A stretch of DNA of 58,803 nucleotides from an uncultured Clostridia bacterium (GTDB lineage: Bacteria > Bacillota > Clostridia > Oscillospirales > Oscillospiraceae). Each line of letters begins with the position of its first letter. The stretch's first letter is position 1. Both the position numbers and the translations under genes were made by a program. Location of the stretch: the NCBI GenBank assembly GCA_947649615.1, contig CANSSG010000017.1, positions 1 through 58,803 on the forward strand, given 5' to 3'. A model generated the notes under the pieces. It did not search any database. It worked only from the letters and a program-made list of their open reading frames with translations, and was not told where the DNA came from. Of the stretch, positions 39,898 to 48,624 are shown one piece after another.

Positions 39898-40593
39898 TTG
39901 GCGGCGAAACTGGATATGGGTCCGCGCCTGCGCGCCGTAGCCGGGCTGGTCCCGGCGGACTGCGCCTGCCTGGCGGATATTGGCACGGATCACGGATACG
40001 TCCCCGTATCGCTGCTGCTTGCGGGGAAAATCCGGCGGGCGGTTGCCGCCGACGTGAAAGCCCTGCCCCTGGACCACGCGCGGCGGACCGCGCGGCAGTA
40101 CGGCGTGGAGGGGCGGATGGACTTCCGGCTGGGCGACGGCCTTGCCGTCCTGGAGCCGCAGGAAGCGGAAGCCATCGTTATTGCCGGCATGGGCGGCGAC
40201 GCCATTGCCGGGATTTTAGCCGCCGCGCCCTGGAGCCGCGCGGGGCCGCTGCTGCTGCTTCAGCCTATGAGCAAGGCGGAGGTGCTGCGGGCCTGGCTGC
40301 CGGAAAACGGCTGCCGGGTGCTGGCGGAGGAACTGGTGCAGGACAAAGGGGTGCTGTATCCCATTTTGTCCGTCCGGGGCGGGGAAATGCCCCCTGCCAC
40401 TGCGGCCCAGGCGTGGGGCGGCTTCCTGCTGGAGGACGACCCGCTATGGGAGCTGTACATAGCGGACCGGCTGCTGCGGCTGCGCAGGGCGGCGGCCGGT
40501 CTGGCAAAAGCCCGGGACCCGGCGGCGGCCGGGAAACGGGAAAAGCTGCTGGACGTAATCGCCCAGATAGAAGCATGGAAGGGAGCGCGGTAA
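39898..40593 (+). CDS. trmK: tRNA (adenine(22)-N1)-methyltransferase
   Basis: A 231-residue SAM-dependent enzyme that makes m1A at position 22 of tRNA. The SAM loop LADIGTDHGYVPVSLL lies near residue 26. EAIVIAGMGGDAIAGIL lies near residue 101, with the family GMGG motif, followed by LLLQPMSKAEVLRAWLPENG. The likely start is TTG 39898 behind GGAGGGGGTGG; a start further upstream would add a non-homologous leader. The nif3-like gene starts one base after its stop, the same trmK-yqfO adjacency seen across Firmicutes. Confidence 0.9.
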   Translation: MAAKLDMGPRLRAVAGLVPADCACLADIGTDHGYVPVSLLLAGKIRRAVAADVKALPLDHARRTARQYGVEGRMDFRLGDGLAVLEPQEAEAIVIAGMGGDAIAGILAAAPWSRAGPLLLLQPMSKAEVLRAWLPENGCRVLAEELVQDKGVLYPILSVRGGEMPPATAAQAWGGFLLEDDPLWELYIADRLLRLRRAAAGLAKARDPAAAGKREKLLDVIAQIEAWKGAR

Positions 40594-40594
40594 G

Positions 40595-41365
40595 ATGCCG
40601 TTGGTACGGGAAATAGAAGCCGCCCTGAGCGTCCTGGCCCCCAAAGAGCTGGCGGCGGAGTGGGACAATGTGGGCCTGCTGGTGGGCCGTCCGGGCCGGG
40701 AGGTTCAGAAGGTGCTGGTGGCCCTGGATGTTACCGAACAGACGGCGGAGGAAGCCGCCCAGTGGGGCGCGGAATTGCTCGTATCCCACCATCCGGTGAT
40801 CTTCCACCCCGTCAGGCGCGTCACTGGCCAGGACCCGGACGGACGGCTGTTGCTCCGGCTGTTGGAGAGCGGCCTGGCGGCGGTCTGCATGCACACCAAC
40901 CTTGATGCCGCCACAGGCGGCGTCAACGACGCGCTGGCCGCTGCGCTGGGGCTGGTTGACGCATCTCCCCTCCATGAGAACGGCATTGCACGGATCGGGA
41001 CCCTTCCCCAGCCGCTTGCCCTGCCGGAATTTCTCCAGCGGGTAAAAACCGCGCTGTCCCCCAACGGGATGCGTTACGTGGACGGCGGCAGGCCTATCCA
41101 AAAGGTCGCGGTAGGAGGCGGCGCCTGCGGGGACTTCCTCTGGGAGGCCGCCGGGGCGGGCTGCGACGCGTTTGTCACCGCCGACTTGAAATACAACCAC
41201 TTTTTAGACGCGCGGGCTATGGGCCTGACACTGGTGGACGCAGGGCATTTCCCCACGGAGGACGTGGTCTGCCCTGTTTTGGTCCGGTATTTACAGGAAA
41301 AATTCCCCGGGCTGCAAGTGAAAAAATCGGCCTCCCACCGGGAGGCAATCCAATATTTCGTATAG
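40595..41365 (+). CDS. Nif3-like dinuclear metal center protein
   Basis: A 256-residue protein of the Nif3/YqfO family, which forms hexamers with a two-metal site. The metal-binding residues are seen in LLVSHHPVIFHPVRRV near residue 62, HTNLDAATGGVNDALA near residue 103 and the C-terminal DAGHFPTEDVV near residue 218. It lacks the PII-like insertion found in longer versions. It follows trmK by one base and precedes yebC by 15. It may act as a GTP cyclohydrolase-related or metal-chaperone protein, but its true substrate is unsettled across the family. Confidence 0.92.
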   Translation: MPLVREIEAALSVLAPKELAAEWDNVGLLVGRPGREVQKVLVALDVTEQTAEEAAQWGAELLVSHHPVIFHPVRRVTGQDPDGRLLLRLLESGLAAVCMHTNLDAATGGVNDALAAALGLVDASPLHENGIARIGTLPQPLALPEFLQRVKTALSPNGMRYVDGGRPIQKVAVGGGACGDFLWEAAGAGCDAFVTADLKYNHFLDARAMGLTLVDAGHFPTEDVVCPVLVRYLQEKFPGLQVKKSASHREAIQYFV

Positions 41366-41380
41366 AAGGAGGACAATCCC

Positions 41381-42118
41381 ATGTCCGGACATTCCAAATG
41401 GCATAATATCCAGAAAACCAAGGGCGCGGCGGACGCGAAGCGTTCCCAGGCGTTTACCAAGATCGCCCGCGAGATGATCGTGGCGGTAAAGGAGGGCGGC
41501 AGCGGCGACCCCAACAACAACTCCCGCCTTGCCACCGTCATTGCCAAGGCGAAGGCCGCCAACATGCCCAACGACAACATCAAGCGCACCATTGACAAGG
41601 CCCTTGGCTCCGGCAATACCGACAACTTTGAGAAGGTGGTCTATGAAGGCTACGGACCCAGCGGCGTGGCGGTAATCGTGGAAGCCCTCACCGACAACCG
41701 TAACCGCACCGCCCCCGAGGTCCGCCACCTGTTTGACAAATACGGCGGCAACATGGGCGCCACAGGCTGCGTAAGCTGGAGCTTCGACCGCAAGGGCGTC
41801 ATTATCATCGACAACGAGGACGGCGAACTGGACGAGGAGGCGGTGATGCTGGACGCGTTGGACTGCGGCGCGGCGGACTTCGAGGCCGATAGCGGCGTGT
41901 TTGAGATCACCACCGAGCTGGACAGCTTCAACGCCGTCACCGCCGCCCTGGAGGCCAAGGGCTACGCCTTTGCGGAAGCGGCCATTGAGATGGTGCCGCA
42001 GAACTATATCAAGCTGACGTCTGAAGAAGACATCAAGAACATGGCCAAGATGATCGACCTGCTGGAAGACAACGACGACGTGCAGAACGTCTGGCACAAC
42101 TGGGAGCAGGAGGACTGA
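41381..42118 (+). CDS. YebC/PmpR-family regulator or translation factor
   Basis: A 245-residue protein of the YebC/TACO1 family. The conserved opening SGHSKWHNIQKTKGAADAKR and the YEGYGPSGVAVIVEALTDNR segment near residue 88 are unmistakable. Later it has GVFEITTELDSFNAVTAALE and an acidic C-terminus. Family members have been described as transcriptional regulators, and more recently one clade as a factor that helps ribosomes through proline-rich stretches. GGAGG precedes the ATG. It lies between the nif3-like gene and an ECF S-component gene. Confidence 0.95.
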   Translation: MSGHSKWHNIQKTKGAADAKRSQAFTKIAREMIVAVKEGGSGDPNNNSRLATVIAKAKAANMPNDNIKRTIDKALGSGNTDNFEKVVYEGYGPSGVAVIVEALTDNRNRTAPEVRHLFDKYGGNMGATGCVSWSFDRKGVIIIDNEDGELDEEAVMLDALDCGAADFEADSGVFEITTELDSFNAVTAALEAKGYAFAEAAIEMVPQNYIKLTSEEDIKNMAKMIDLLEDNDDVQNVWHNWEQED

Positions 42119-42122
42119 CGCC

Positions 42123-42662
42123 ATGAAGCCAGCCGCAAGCCGGCGGGTGCTGTATCTTACGGAAACCGCCGCCATGACGGCGCTGCTGGTCATCCTGCAA
42201 GCCGCCACCAAACCGGCGGGGCAGTATGTGACCGGTACCTGCGTCAACGCGGTATTGGCGCTGTCTGTACTGGCGGCAGGGCTGTGGAGCGGGGCGGCGG
42301 TGGCGTTGCTGTCGCCTGTTTTCGCCTTCCTGCTGGGAATCGGCCCCCAGCTTTTGCCCATTGTGCCGTCCATCGCGGCGGGGAACCTGGTGTACGTGTT
42401 GCTGCTGGGGCTTCTGGCAGGAGGCCAGGGTGCTTCCCGGCTGCGGCAGGCGGCGGGATGGCTGCTGGCGGCGGCGGCAAAATTTGCCGTGCTGTATCTC
42501 CTTGTGGTGAAGTTGCTGTGCGCAGTCCTGCCGCTGAAGGAGCCGCAGGCCGCCATGCTTACCGTAATGTTTTCCTATCCCCAGCTGGCAACCGCCCTGG
42601 CGGGCGGCGCGATTGCGCTGCTGCTTGCGCCCATGCTCAGAAGGGCGCTGAAAAAACGATGA
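42123..42662 (+). CDS. ECF transporter S component, unknown substrate
   Basis: A 179-residue membrane protein with about six hydrophobic helices, four bases after yebC. The opening LYLTETAAMTALLVILQAAT and the QYVTGTCVNAVLALSVLAAGLWSG region fit the substrate-specific component of an energy-coupling-factor transporter. No riboswitch precedes it and the neighbours give no clear clue to the ligand. The shared EcfA/T subunits are not in this window. It is the last gene before a terminator. Confidence 0.75.
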   Translation: MKPAASRRVLYLTETAAMTALLVILQAATKPAGQYVTGTCVNAVLALSVLAAGLWSGAAVALLSPVFAFLLGIGPQLLPIVPSIAAGNLVYVLLLGLLAGGQGASRLRQAAGWLLAAAAKFAVLYLLVVKLLCAVLPLKEPQAAMLTVMFSYPQLATALAGGAIALLLAPMLRRALKKR

Positions 42663-42682
42663 TTCTCCTTTTGACATGCTGC

Positions 42683-42709
42683 GGCGGCCCCTCGGGGCCG
42701 TCCTTTTTT
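42683..42709 (+). terminator. Terminator of the DUF1858-trmK-yebC operon
   Basis: CGGCCCC and GGGGCCG form a 7-bp GC stem, extended by weaker pairs, around a TC loop. TCCTTTTTT follows about 40 bases after the ECF gene stop. Confidence 0.75.
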
Positions 42710-42842
42710 GCATTCCGCCGTACTATTTCCGGCCAGGCCGTCATAGAGTAGAAGCAAAGAGCACCAAAACCTCCCAGGCCGGAGGTCGGCGCGAAACGCG
42801 CAAAAATTCTTTTTGAGAAAGTATGAAAAATGGGAGGTAACT

Positions 42843-44321
42843 ATGACAAATTCGGATCTCTATCAGGATATCGCCACACGTACCGGCGGGTCTCTGTTCG
42901 TAGGGGTGCTGGGTCCGGTGAGAACGGGAAAGTCTACCTTTATCAAGCGTTTCATGGAAACCTGCGTCATTCCCAACATCGACAACGTCTACCGCCGGGA
43001 GCGGGCCATTGACGAGCTGCCCCAGTCCGGCAGCGGCCGGACCATCATGACCGCCGAGCCGAAGTTCGTGCCGGAGGAGGCGGTGGACATCTCCCTGGAA
43101 GGCGGCGCCACCTTTGCGGTGCGGCTCATCGACAGCGTGGGGTACATGGTCCCGGGGGCCATGGGGCAGTTTGAGGACGGCGCACCCCGGATGGTCATGA
43201 CCCCCTGGGCGGACCACGAGATTCCCATGGCCGAAGCGGCGGAGACCGGCACCCGGAAGGTCATCCAGGAGCACTCCACCGTAGGCATAGTAATCACCAC
43301 CGACGGCTCCATCACCGACATCCCCCGGGAGGACTACCTGGAAGCCGAGGAACGGGTCATTACTGAATTGCAGGCGTTGGGCAAGCCCTTCGTGGTGCTG
43401 CTCAACTCCACCGACCCCCGGGGCGGCAGGGCCGCCAGCATCAGCAAGGACATTGCTGGGCGGTTCGGCGTACAGTGCCTTCCGGTAAACTGCCTGGAAC
43501 TGACGGAAGAATCCATCACATACATCATCAAGTCCATCCTCTACGAATTCCCCCTCCGGGAGATGCGGTTTTTCCTGCCCGCCTGGGTGGACGCCCTGCC
43601 GGTGGGACATCCCATCCAATCGGCGGTGTACGGCGTGGTCCGCACCGGCGGCGGGAAAATGTCCCACATCCGGGACGTAGAGGCCGCGGTCAAGGAGATG
43701 GGGGAGCAGGAAAACATCTCTCTGAGCCGGGTGCTGTCCATCGACCTGGGGAGGGGCGTGGCGTCGGCGGAATTGCAGCTTCCCCGGTCGCTGTTCTATG
43801 AAACCCTGTCCACGCAGTCCGGCTTCACGGTGGCGGATGACGGGGATTTGATGGAGCTGCTGACGGAGCTGGCAGGGGTAAAGGCGCGGTTTGACAAGGT
43901 GTCCGACGCGCTGACCAACGTCTACGAGACCGGCTACGGCATCGTCATGCCCACCATGGACGAACTGCTGCTGGAAGAGCCGGAGATCATGCGGCAAGGC
44001 GGGCGCTACGGCGTGAAGCTGAAGGCCAGCGCGCCGTCCATCCATATGTTCAAGGTAGACATCGAATCCACCGTATCCCCCATCGTAGGCAACGAGAAGC
44101 AGAGCGAGGACATGGTCAACTACCTCATGGAGAAATTCAGCGGCGACCCGGCCCAGATTTGGGAAAGCAACATATTCGGCCGCAGCTTCCACGAGCTGGT
44201 CAACGAGGACCTGCAAGCAAAACTCTACCGGATGCCCATGGACGCCCGGCTGAAGTTCCAGGAGACGCTGCAAAGGATTGTCAACGAAGGCAGCGGCGGG
44301 TTGATCTGCATCATCTTATAA
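42843..44321 (+). CDS. spoIVA: Stage IV sporulation protein A
   Basis: A 492-residue ATPase that polymerises on the forespore surface to form the coat basement layer, the same length as the Bacillus protein. The TRTGGSLFVGVLGPVRTGKS P-loop region lies near residue 14 and RFMETCVIPNI, GSGRTIMTAEPKFVPEEAV and RLIDSVGYMVPGAMG follow. The C-terminus ends in GGLICIIL, as in other SpoIVA proteins. ATG 42843 has a GGGAGG site and an in-frame start ten codons upstream was rejected. A sigma-E promoter would be expected, but I could not assign one with confidence. The gene is strong evidence for endospore formation. Confidence 0.97.
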   Translation: MTNSDLYQDIATRTGGSLFVGVLGPVRTGKSTFIKRFMETCVIPNIDNVYRRERAIDELPQSGSGRTIMTAEPKFVPEEAVDISLEGGATFAVRLIDSVGYMVPGAMGQFEDGAPRMVMTPWADHEIPMAEAAETGTRKVIQEHSTVGIVITTDGSITDIPREDYLEAEERVITELQALGKPFVVLLNSTDPRGGRAASISKDIAGRFGVQCLPVNCLELTEESITYIIKSILYEFPLREMRFFLPAWVDALPVGHPIQSAVYGVVRTGGGKMSHIRDVEAAVKEMGEQENISLSRVLSIDLGRGVASAELQLPRSLFYETLSTQSGFTVADDGDLMELLTELAGVKARFDKVSDALTNVYETGYGIVMPTMDELLLEEPEIMRQGGRYGVKLKASAPSIHMFKVDIESTVSPIVGNEKQSEDMVNYLMEKFSGDPAQIWESNIFGRSFHELVNEDLQAKLYRMPMDARLKFQETLQRIVNEGSGGLICIIL

Positions 44322-44330
44322 ACCAATACA

Positions 44331-44378
44331 GGCAGCGCCGCCCGGGAGAAAGTCCCGGGCGGCGCTGCCTTATAATAG
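44331..44378 (+). terminator. Terminator of spoIVA
   Basis: GGCAGCGCCGCCCGGGA pairs perfectly, over 17 bp, with TCCCGGGCGGCGCTGCC around a GAAAG loop, followed by TTATAAT. It lies 9 bases after the spoIVA stop and could also serve the converging asd gene. Confidence 0.85.
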
Positions 44379-44399
44379 AATATCCTCCGGCGTTTCCGG

Positions 44400-45482
44400 T
44401 TAAATATACCCCTCCGCGCACAGCAGCTCCGCCAGCAGCACCGCGCCTCCGGCAGCCCCCCGGAGGGTGTTGTGGCTGAGACAGACGAATTTGTAATCAT
44501 ACTGGGTGTCGGGCCGCAGGCGGCCAACAGACACCGCCATGCCGTTTTCCAGCATCCGGTCCAGCTTCGTCTGAGGGCGGTCTGTCTCCTCGAAGTAGTG
44601 CAGGAACTTCCTGGGGGCGGAGGGAAGGGCCAACTCCTGGGCGCGGCCGGAAAAGCCGTCCCAATCCGCCTTGATTTGCTCCATAGTGGGCTTGCGGCCC
44701 TCCTGGAACTTCATGAACACCGCCGCCATATGGCCGTCGGAGCAGGCGACCCGGAAGCACTGGGCGGTGATGGCGGGGCCTTGGGCCAGGACCAGCCTGC
44801 CGTCTTCCACCCTGCCCCACAACTTCATTGGCTCCCGCTCGCTCTTCTCCTCCTCGCCGCCGATGTAGGGGATGCAGTTGTCCACCATCTCCGGCCAGCG
44901 TTCAAAGGTCTTGCCCGCGCCGGAGATGGCCTGGTATGTACAGACCAGCGCTTTGTCCATGCCGTATTTCAGCAGGGGGTGCAGGGCGGGGACGTAGGAT
45001 TGCAGGGAGCAGTTGGATTTGACGGCCACAAAGCCCCGGCGGGTCCCCAGGCGGCGGCGCTGGGCGTCGATGAGGCGGATGTGGTCCGCGTTGATCTCCG
45101 GCACCACCATAGGCACGTCCTCCGTCCAGCGGTGGGCGCTGTTGTTGGAGACCACCGGGCATTCCAGGCGGGCGTATGTTTCCTCCAGGGCTTGGATCTC
45201 CTCTTTCTTCATATCCACGGCGCAGAAAACGAAGTCCACCATCCCGGCGATCTTCTCCGCGTCGTCCCCGGCATGCATGACCACCAGCTTTTTGGCTTCC
45301 TCGGGGATGGGTGCCTCCATGGCCCAGCGGCCCGCCACCGCTTCCTCATAGGTTTTGCCGGCGCTGCGGCCGCTGGCGGCGATGACGGCGAGACGGAACC
45401 AGGGGTGGCCCTCCATCAGCGTGACGAAGCGCTGGCCCACCATGCCGGTGCCGCCGATGATGCCTACACGATATTCTTTCAT
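44400..45482 (-). CDS. asd: Aspartate-semialdehyde dehydrogenase
   Basis: A 360-residue NADPH-dependent enzyme that makes aspartate semialdehyde for lysine/diaminopimelate, threonine and methionine. The Rossmann loop VGIIGGTGMVGQRFVTL is at the N-terminus. The active-site cysteine lies in VAVKSNCSLQSYVPAL near residue 157, and RVACSDGHMAAVFMKF near residue 255 supplies the catalytic His region. It is of the archaeal/fungal-type subfamily rather than the E. coli type. ATG 45482 has a GGAGGTTC site. It is monocistronic, convergent with spoIVA and divergent from the SpoIID-like gene. Confidence 0.92.
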   Translation of the reverse strand: MKEYRVGIIGGTGMVGQRFVTLMEGHPWFRLAVIAASGRSAGKTYEEAVAGRWAMEAPIPEEAKKLVVMHAGDDAEKIAGMVDFVFCAVDMKKEEIQALEETYARLECPVVSNNSAHRWTEDVPMVVPEINADHIRLIDAQRRRLGTRRGFVAVKSNCSLQSYVPALHPLLKYGMDKALVCTYQAISGAGKTFERWPEMVDNCIPYIGGEEEKSEREPMKLWGRVEDGRLVLAQGPAITAQCFRVACSDGHMAAVFMKFQEGRKPTMEQIKADWDGFSGRAQELALPSAPRKFLHYFEETDRPQTKLDRMLENGMAVSVGRLRPDTQYDYKFVCLSHNTLRGAAGGAVLLAELLCAEGYI

Positions 45483-45628
45483 CAGAATGAACCTCCAAAG
45501 CGTCAGATTTCGATACCCGCGCCACCGCTGGCGGCCGTTTTTCCCCAATGCCTGCCAGCGCGGTCAGATGGTGGCAGGTCTCCCGGAATTTGGCAGGGGG
45601 AGAAGTGGGAAAACTGTCGAATCCTGGG

Positions 45629-45657
45629 TTGAAAAAAAGCGCGGCTGCGTGTATACT
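45629..45657 (+). promoter_or_regulatory. Promoter of the SpoIID/LytB-domain gene
   Basis: TTGAAA (45629-45634) and TATACT (45652-45657) are spaced by 17 bases, with TG directly before the -10 box. This predicts vegetative sigma-A transcription rather than sporulation control. Confidence 0.8.
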
Positions 45658-45753
45658 GTTACCATCGTATGCGTCCCGCGGATGGGACGTACCGTATCTT
45701 CATACCACATTTTTTGTACGCTGTCAACCGTTTTTTCCCCACCTGGAGGTTCC

Positions 45754-47430
45754 ATGAAGAAGTTTTTATGCACTTTTTTCCTTTGTATGCTGACTGCGGC
45801 CACATTGGCCGTTTCTGCCCGCGCGGGAGAGGATGTCATCAAGGCCGGGCTGTACTTCGGCAGCGCCGCGCTGTACTCCGCCAACCTGCAAAATTACGAA
45901 GGCTCCGGCTACGCGCTGGGGTGGTTTGACGAAAACACCCGGGCGTTTATAGAAGCGGGGTATTTGGAGGAGGAGAAAATATCCGTTACCGTCTCCGGCA
46001 CCATTTACCTCAGCGGCGGGAGCTATACCGCCGTCCGCCCCGGCAAGGCGGACGGGGTGATCGGCGGCTGCCATGTGCAGTTGGAGGAGGTCTTTCCCTC
46101 TTTTGAGGAAGCCGCCTACGCCGCCGCCCAGCTTCCGGACGCGTTCCCTGCCTTTATCAACAATCAGTACCGGGTCCGGATGGGTTCCTTTTCCTCCCGG
46201 GAGGAAGCGGAGGCCGCCGCCGCGTCCTACGGAACCCAAGTCTGGCGCGACCGGTACGGCATGGACCGGCTTGTCTCCGGCGGCGCGGTGCAGCCCAGCG
46301 CCACGGGCGTGGTGGTTACTGTGACGGGGACTACGGAGGTTCTGTTTGCCTTCGACTGCTCCGGGGCCAAGAGCCTGGGCATCCTGCCGGACGGAGGCGG
46401 GGGGAAGGCCCAGACCTGGTTCAAGGGCTACCGCTGGTACGGCGGGTTTGAGTACCGCCGCAGCACCGGGGGCAATATCAACGTCATCAACGTGCTGGAC
46501 ATTGACGACTATGTAAAGGGCGTCCTGCCCTACGAAATGAGCCCCGTCTGGCCCCTGGAAGCCCTGAAGGCCCAAGCGGTCTGCGCCCGGACTTACGCCC
46601 TGCTGCCCAGCAAGCATTATGACGGCTACCGCTTCGACGTGTGCAACACCATCGACTGCCAGGTATACCAGGGCGTCAATCACGCCAGCGCGCTTACGGA
46701 CGAGGCTGTTGAGGAGACGGCGGGGATCGTGGCCCGCTACAATGGGAAATACGCGGAGACCTACTATTGCTCCGCCAATGGCGGCGCGTCGGAGTCGTCG
46801 GAGAACGTGTGGTCCCATCCGCTGCCCTATCTGGTGGGGAAGGAGGACCCTTATGAGGCCCTCACCAACATTCCGGACTACAGCTACACCATCCGCTATT
46901 CCTACAGCCAGCTTGGCCAGCGCCTACGGGAGAAGGGCTATTCCATCGGCACGGTAAACGCGGCCTACGTGTCCAAGACCACCCCCACGGGAAATGTGGC
47001 GGCGGTGACCTTCCGGGACACCGCCGGGAAGTCGGTGACGCTGGCCAAGGAGGCCTGCCGCTGGACGCTGGATACCAAGAGCATGCGCTTTACCATCAGC
47101 GGCGGCGGGAGCGGCGCCGCCAGTTGGGCGGTCAACCCCTCCGGCGGGACCATTTCCAGCATCGGCGACGCCTGGGCGGTTTCCAGCGGAGGCCTCACGG
47201 GCCTGCTGGGCAGCGGGGAGGTTTACGCCATCAGTTCCTCCGGGACTTCCGCGCTGAAGCAGCCCGCCGCGTCCTCTGGCAGCGGGGACGGCATTACCAT
47301 CACCGGCACCGGCTGGGGCCACGGCGTAGGCATGAGCCAGTACGGCGCGAAGGCGATGGCGGAGCAGGGGTATACTTACGAGGATATTCTGTTATTCTAT
47401 TATACGGGGATTGTTTTGGGCGGCATTTGA
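45754..47430 (+). CDS. SpoIID/LytB-domain protein with SPOR repeat
   Basis: A 558-residue exported protein. The N-terminus KKFLCTFFLCMLTAATLAVSARAG is a signal peptide. A SPOR-like stretch (YRVRMGSFSSREEAEAAAAS) lies near residue 139 and would bind denuded glycan. The SpoIID/LytB domain spans about 240-540, with INVLDIDDYVKGVLPYEMSP, LEALKAQAVCARTYAL, YYCSANGGASESSENVW and the terminal GWGHGVGMSQYGAKAMAEQG. Proteins of this type are lytic transglycosylases or amidase enhancers. The vegetative promoter suggests a growth-phase wall enzyme rather than the engulfment SpoIID itself. Confidence 0.92.
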   Translation: MKKFLCTFFLCMLTAATLAVSARAGEDVIKAGLYFGSAALYSANLQNYEGSGYALGWFDENTRAFIEAGYLEEEKISVTVSGTIYLSGGSYTAVRPGKADGVIGGCHVQLEEVFPSFEEAAYAAAQLPDAFPAFINNQYRVRMGSFSSREEAEAAAASYGTQVWRDRYGMDRLVSGGAVQPSATGVVVTVTGTTEVLFAFDCSGAKSLGILPDGGGGKAQTWFKGYRWYGGFEYRRSTGGNINVINVLDIDDYVKGVLPYEMSPVWPLEALKAQAVCARTYALLPSKHYDGYRFDVCNTIDCQVYQGVNHASALTDEAVEETAGIVARYNGKYAETYYCSANGGASESSENVWSHPLPYLVGKEDPYEALTNIPDYSYTIRYSYSQLGQRLREKGYSIGTVNAAYVSKTTPTGNVAAVTFRDTAGKSVTLAKEACRWTLDTKSMRFTISGGGSGAASWAVNPSGGTISSIGDAWAVSSGGLTGLLGSGEVYAISSSGTSALKQPAASSGSGDGITITGTGWGHGVGMSQYGAKAMAEQGYTYEDILLFYYTGIVLGGI

Positions 47431-47463
47431 GGAACCCGCCGTCCGTCCCGGAAAGGAACACAC

Positions 47464-48504
47464 TTGAAAACACATGATTTTTACTACGACCTCCCCCCGG
47501 AGTTGATTGCGCAGACGCCCATCGGGCAGCGGGACGCGTCCCGCCTCCTGACGCTGGACAAGGAGACCGGCGGGTGGAGCCACAGGCATTTTTATGACCT
47601 GCCCTCTTTGCTGCGGCCCGGGGACTGCCTGATTATGAACGATTCCCGGGTGCTTCCCGCCCGCCTGCTGGGCAGCCGGGTCCATGAGGACGGAACCCCA
47701 GGCGGCGCCTGCGAGGTGCTGCTGCTGATTGACCGGGGCGGGAATACCTGGGAGTGCCTGGTGCGCCCGGGGAAGAAGCTGCGTACCGGGGCGCGGGTCT
47801 CCTTCGGGGAGGCCGGGGAGCTGGCTGGTGAAATCGTAGGCGAGGTAGAGGGCGGCAACCGGCTGGTGCGTTTTGACTACCAGGGGATTTTCCTGGAGGT
47901 GCTGGAAAGGCTGGGCCGGATGCCGCTGCCGCCCTACATCAAGGCCGAATTGCAGGACCGGGAGCGGTACCAGACCGTCTATTCCCGCGTATCCGGTTCC
48001 GCCGCCGCGCCTACGGCGGGCCTGCACTTTACCCGGGAGCTGATGGAAGCGGTCCAAGCCATGGGCGTTGCCATCGGGTATGTGACGCTGCATGTGGGCC
48101 TTGGCACCTTCCGCCCGGTGAAGGAAGAGGAAATTGCCGACCACGACATGCACAGCGAATACTGCATCGTCCCCCAGGAGACGGCGGATCTAATCAACCG
48201 CACCAAGGCGGCAGGGGGCCGGGTAATCTGCGTAGGGACAACCTCCTGCCGGACGGTGGAGAGTTGGGCGGACGAAGCCGGCCATATGGAAGCGAAGGCC
48301 GGCTGGACGAATATCTTTATCTATCCGGGCTACCGGTTTAAGGTGCTGGATGGGCTGATTACCAATTTCCATCTGCCGGAGAGTACGCTGATTATGCTGG
48401 TATCCGCCCTGGCCGGGCGGGAGCATGTGCTGGCGGCGTATAAGGAGGCGGTGGAGGAGCGGTACCGGTTCTTTTCTTTCGGGGACGCGATGTTCGTGAT
48501 GTAG
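47464..48504 (+). CDS. queA: S-adenosylmethionine:tRNA ribosyltransferase-isomerase
   Basis: A 346-residue enzyme that converts preQ1-modified tRNA to epoxyqueuosine tRNA using the ribose of SAM. Family segments are FYYDLPPELIAQTPIGQRDASRLL, CLIMNDSRVLPARLLG near residue 53, APTAGLHFTRELMEAV near residue 180, LHVGLGTFRPVKEEEI and TNFHLPESTLIMLVSAL. It starts with TTG at 47464 behind a GGAAAGGAA site, 33 bases after the SpoIID-like gene. QueH, the next enzyme of the pathway, is encoded at the right end of the window. Confidence 0.96.
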   Translation: MKTHDFYYDLPPELIAQTPIGQRDASRLLTLDKETGGWSHRHFYDLPSLLRPGDCLIMNDSRVLPARLLGSRVHEDGTPGGACEVLLLIDRGGNTWECLVRPGKKLRTGARVSFGEAGELAGEIVGEVEGGNRLVRFDYQGIFLEVLERLGRMPLPPYIKAELQDRERYQTVYSRVSGSAAAPTAGLHFTRELMEAVQAMGVAIGYVTLHVGLGTFRPVKEEEIADHDMHSEYCIVPQETADLINRTKAAGGRVICVGTTSCRTVESWADEAGHMEAKAGWTNIFIYPGYRFKVLDGLITNFHLPESTLIMLVSALAGREHVLAAYKEAVEERYRFFSFGDAMFVM

Positions 48505-48510
48505 GGCAAG

Positions 48511-48556
48511 CAATCCCCATCGCCAAACCACAATTCCCCATCCCCGAACGGGGGTG
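48511..48556 (+). terminator. Hairpin between queA and moaA
   Basis: CCATCCCC and GGGGGTGG pair across GAAC shortly after the queA stop. No T-run follows, so this is only a possible terminator. Confidence 0.4.
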
Positions 48557-48557
48557 G

Positions 48558-48586
48558 TTGTCACCTAGCGTTATCTTTGCTATAAT
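48558..48586 (+). promoter_or_regulatory. Near-consensus promoter of the molybdenum cofactor operon
   Basis: TTGTCA (48558-48563) and TATAAT (48581-48586) are spaced by 17 bases, about 32 bases before the moaA start. The short leader leaves no room for a molybdenum-cofactor riboswitch. Confidence 0.85.
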
Positions 48587-48624
48587 ATAACCAAACGTCC
48601 GAATCTTGAAAGGAGGGCCACGGC

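Noticed and set aside
42710-42842. Sigma-E promoter for spoIVA
   Set aside because: One weak candidate (CATAGAGT near 42741) was seen, but the -35 match and spacing were not convincing enough to report as a feature.
45355-45753. Upstream extension of the SpoIID/LytB frame
   Set aside because: It overlaps asd on the other strand and its own promoter. The signal peptide and ribosome binding site point to ATG 45754.
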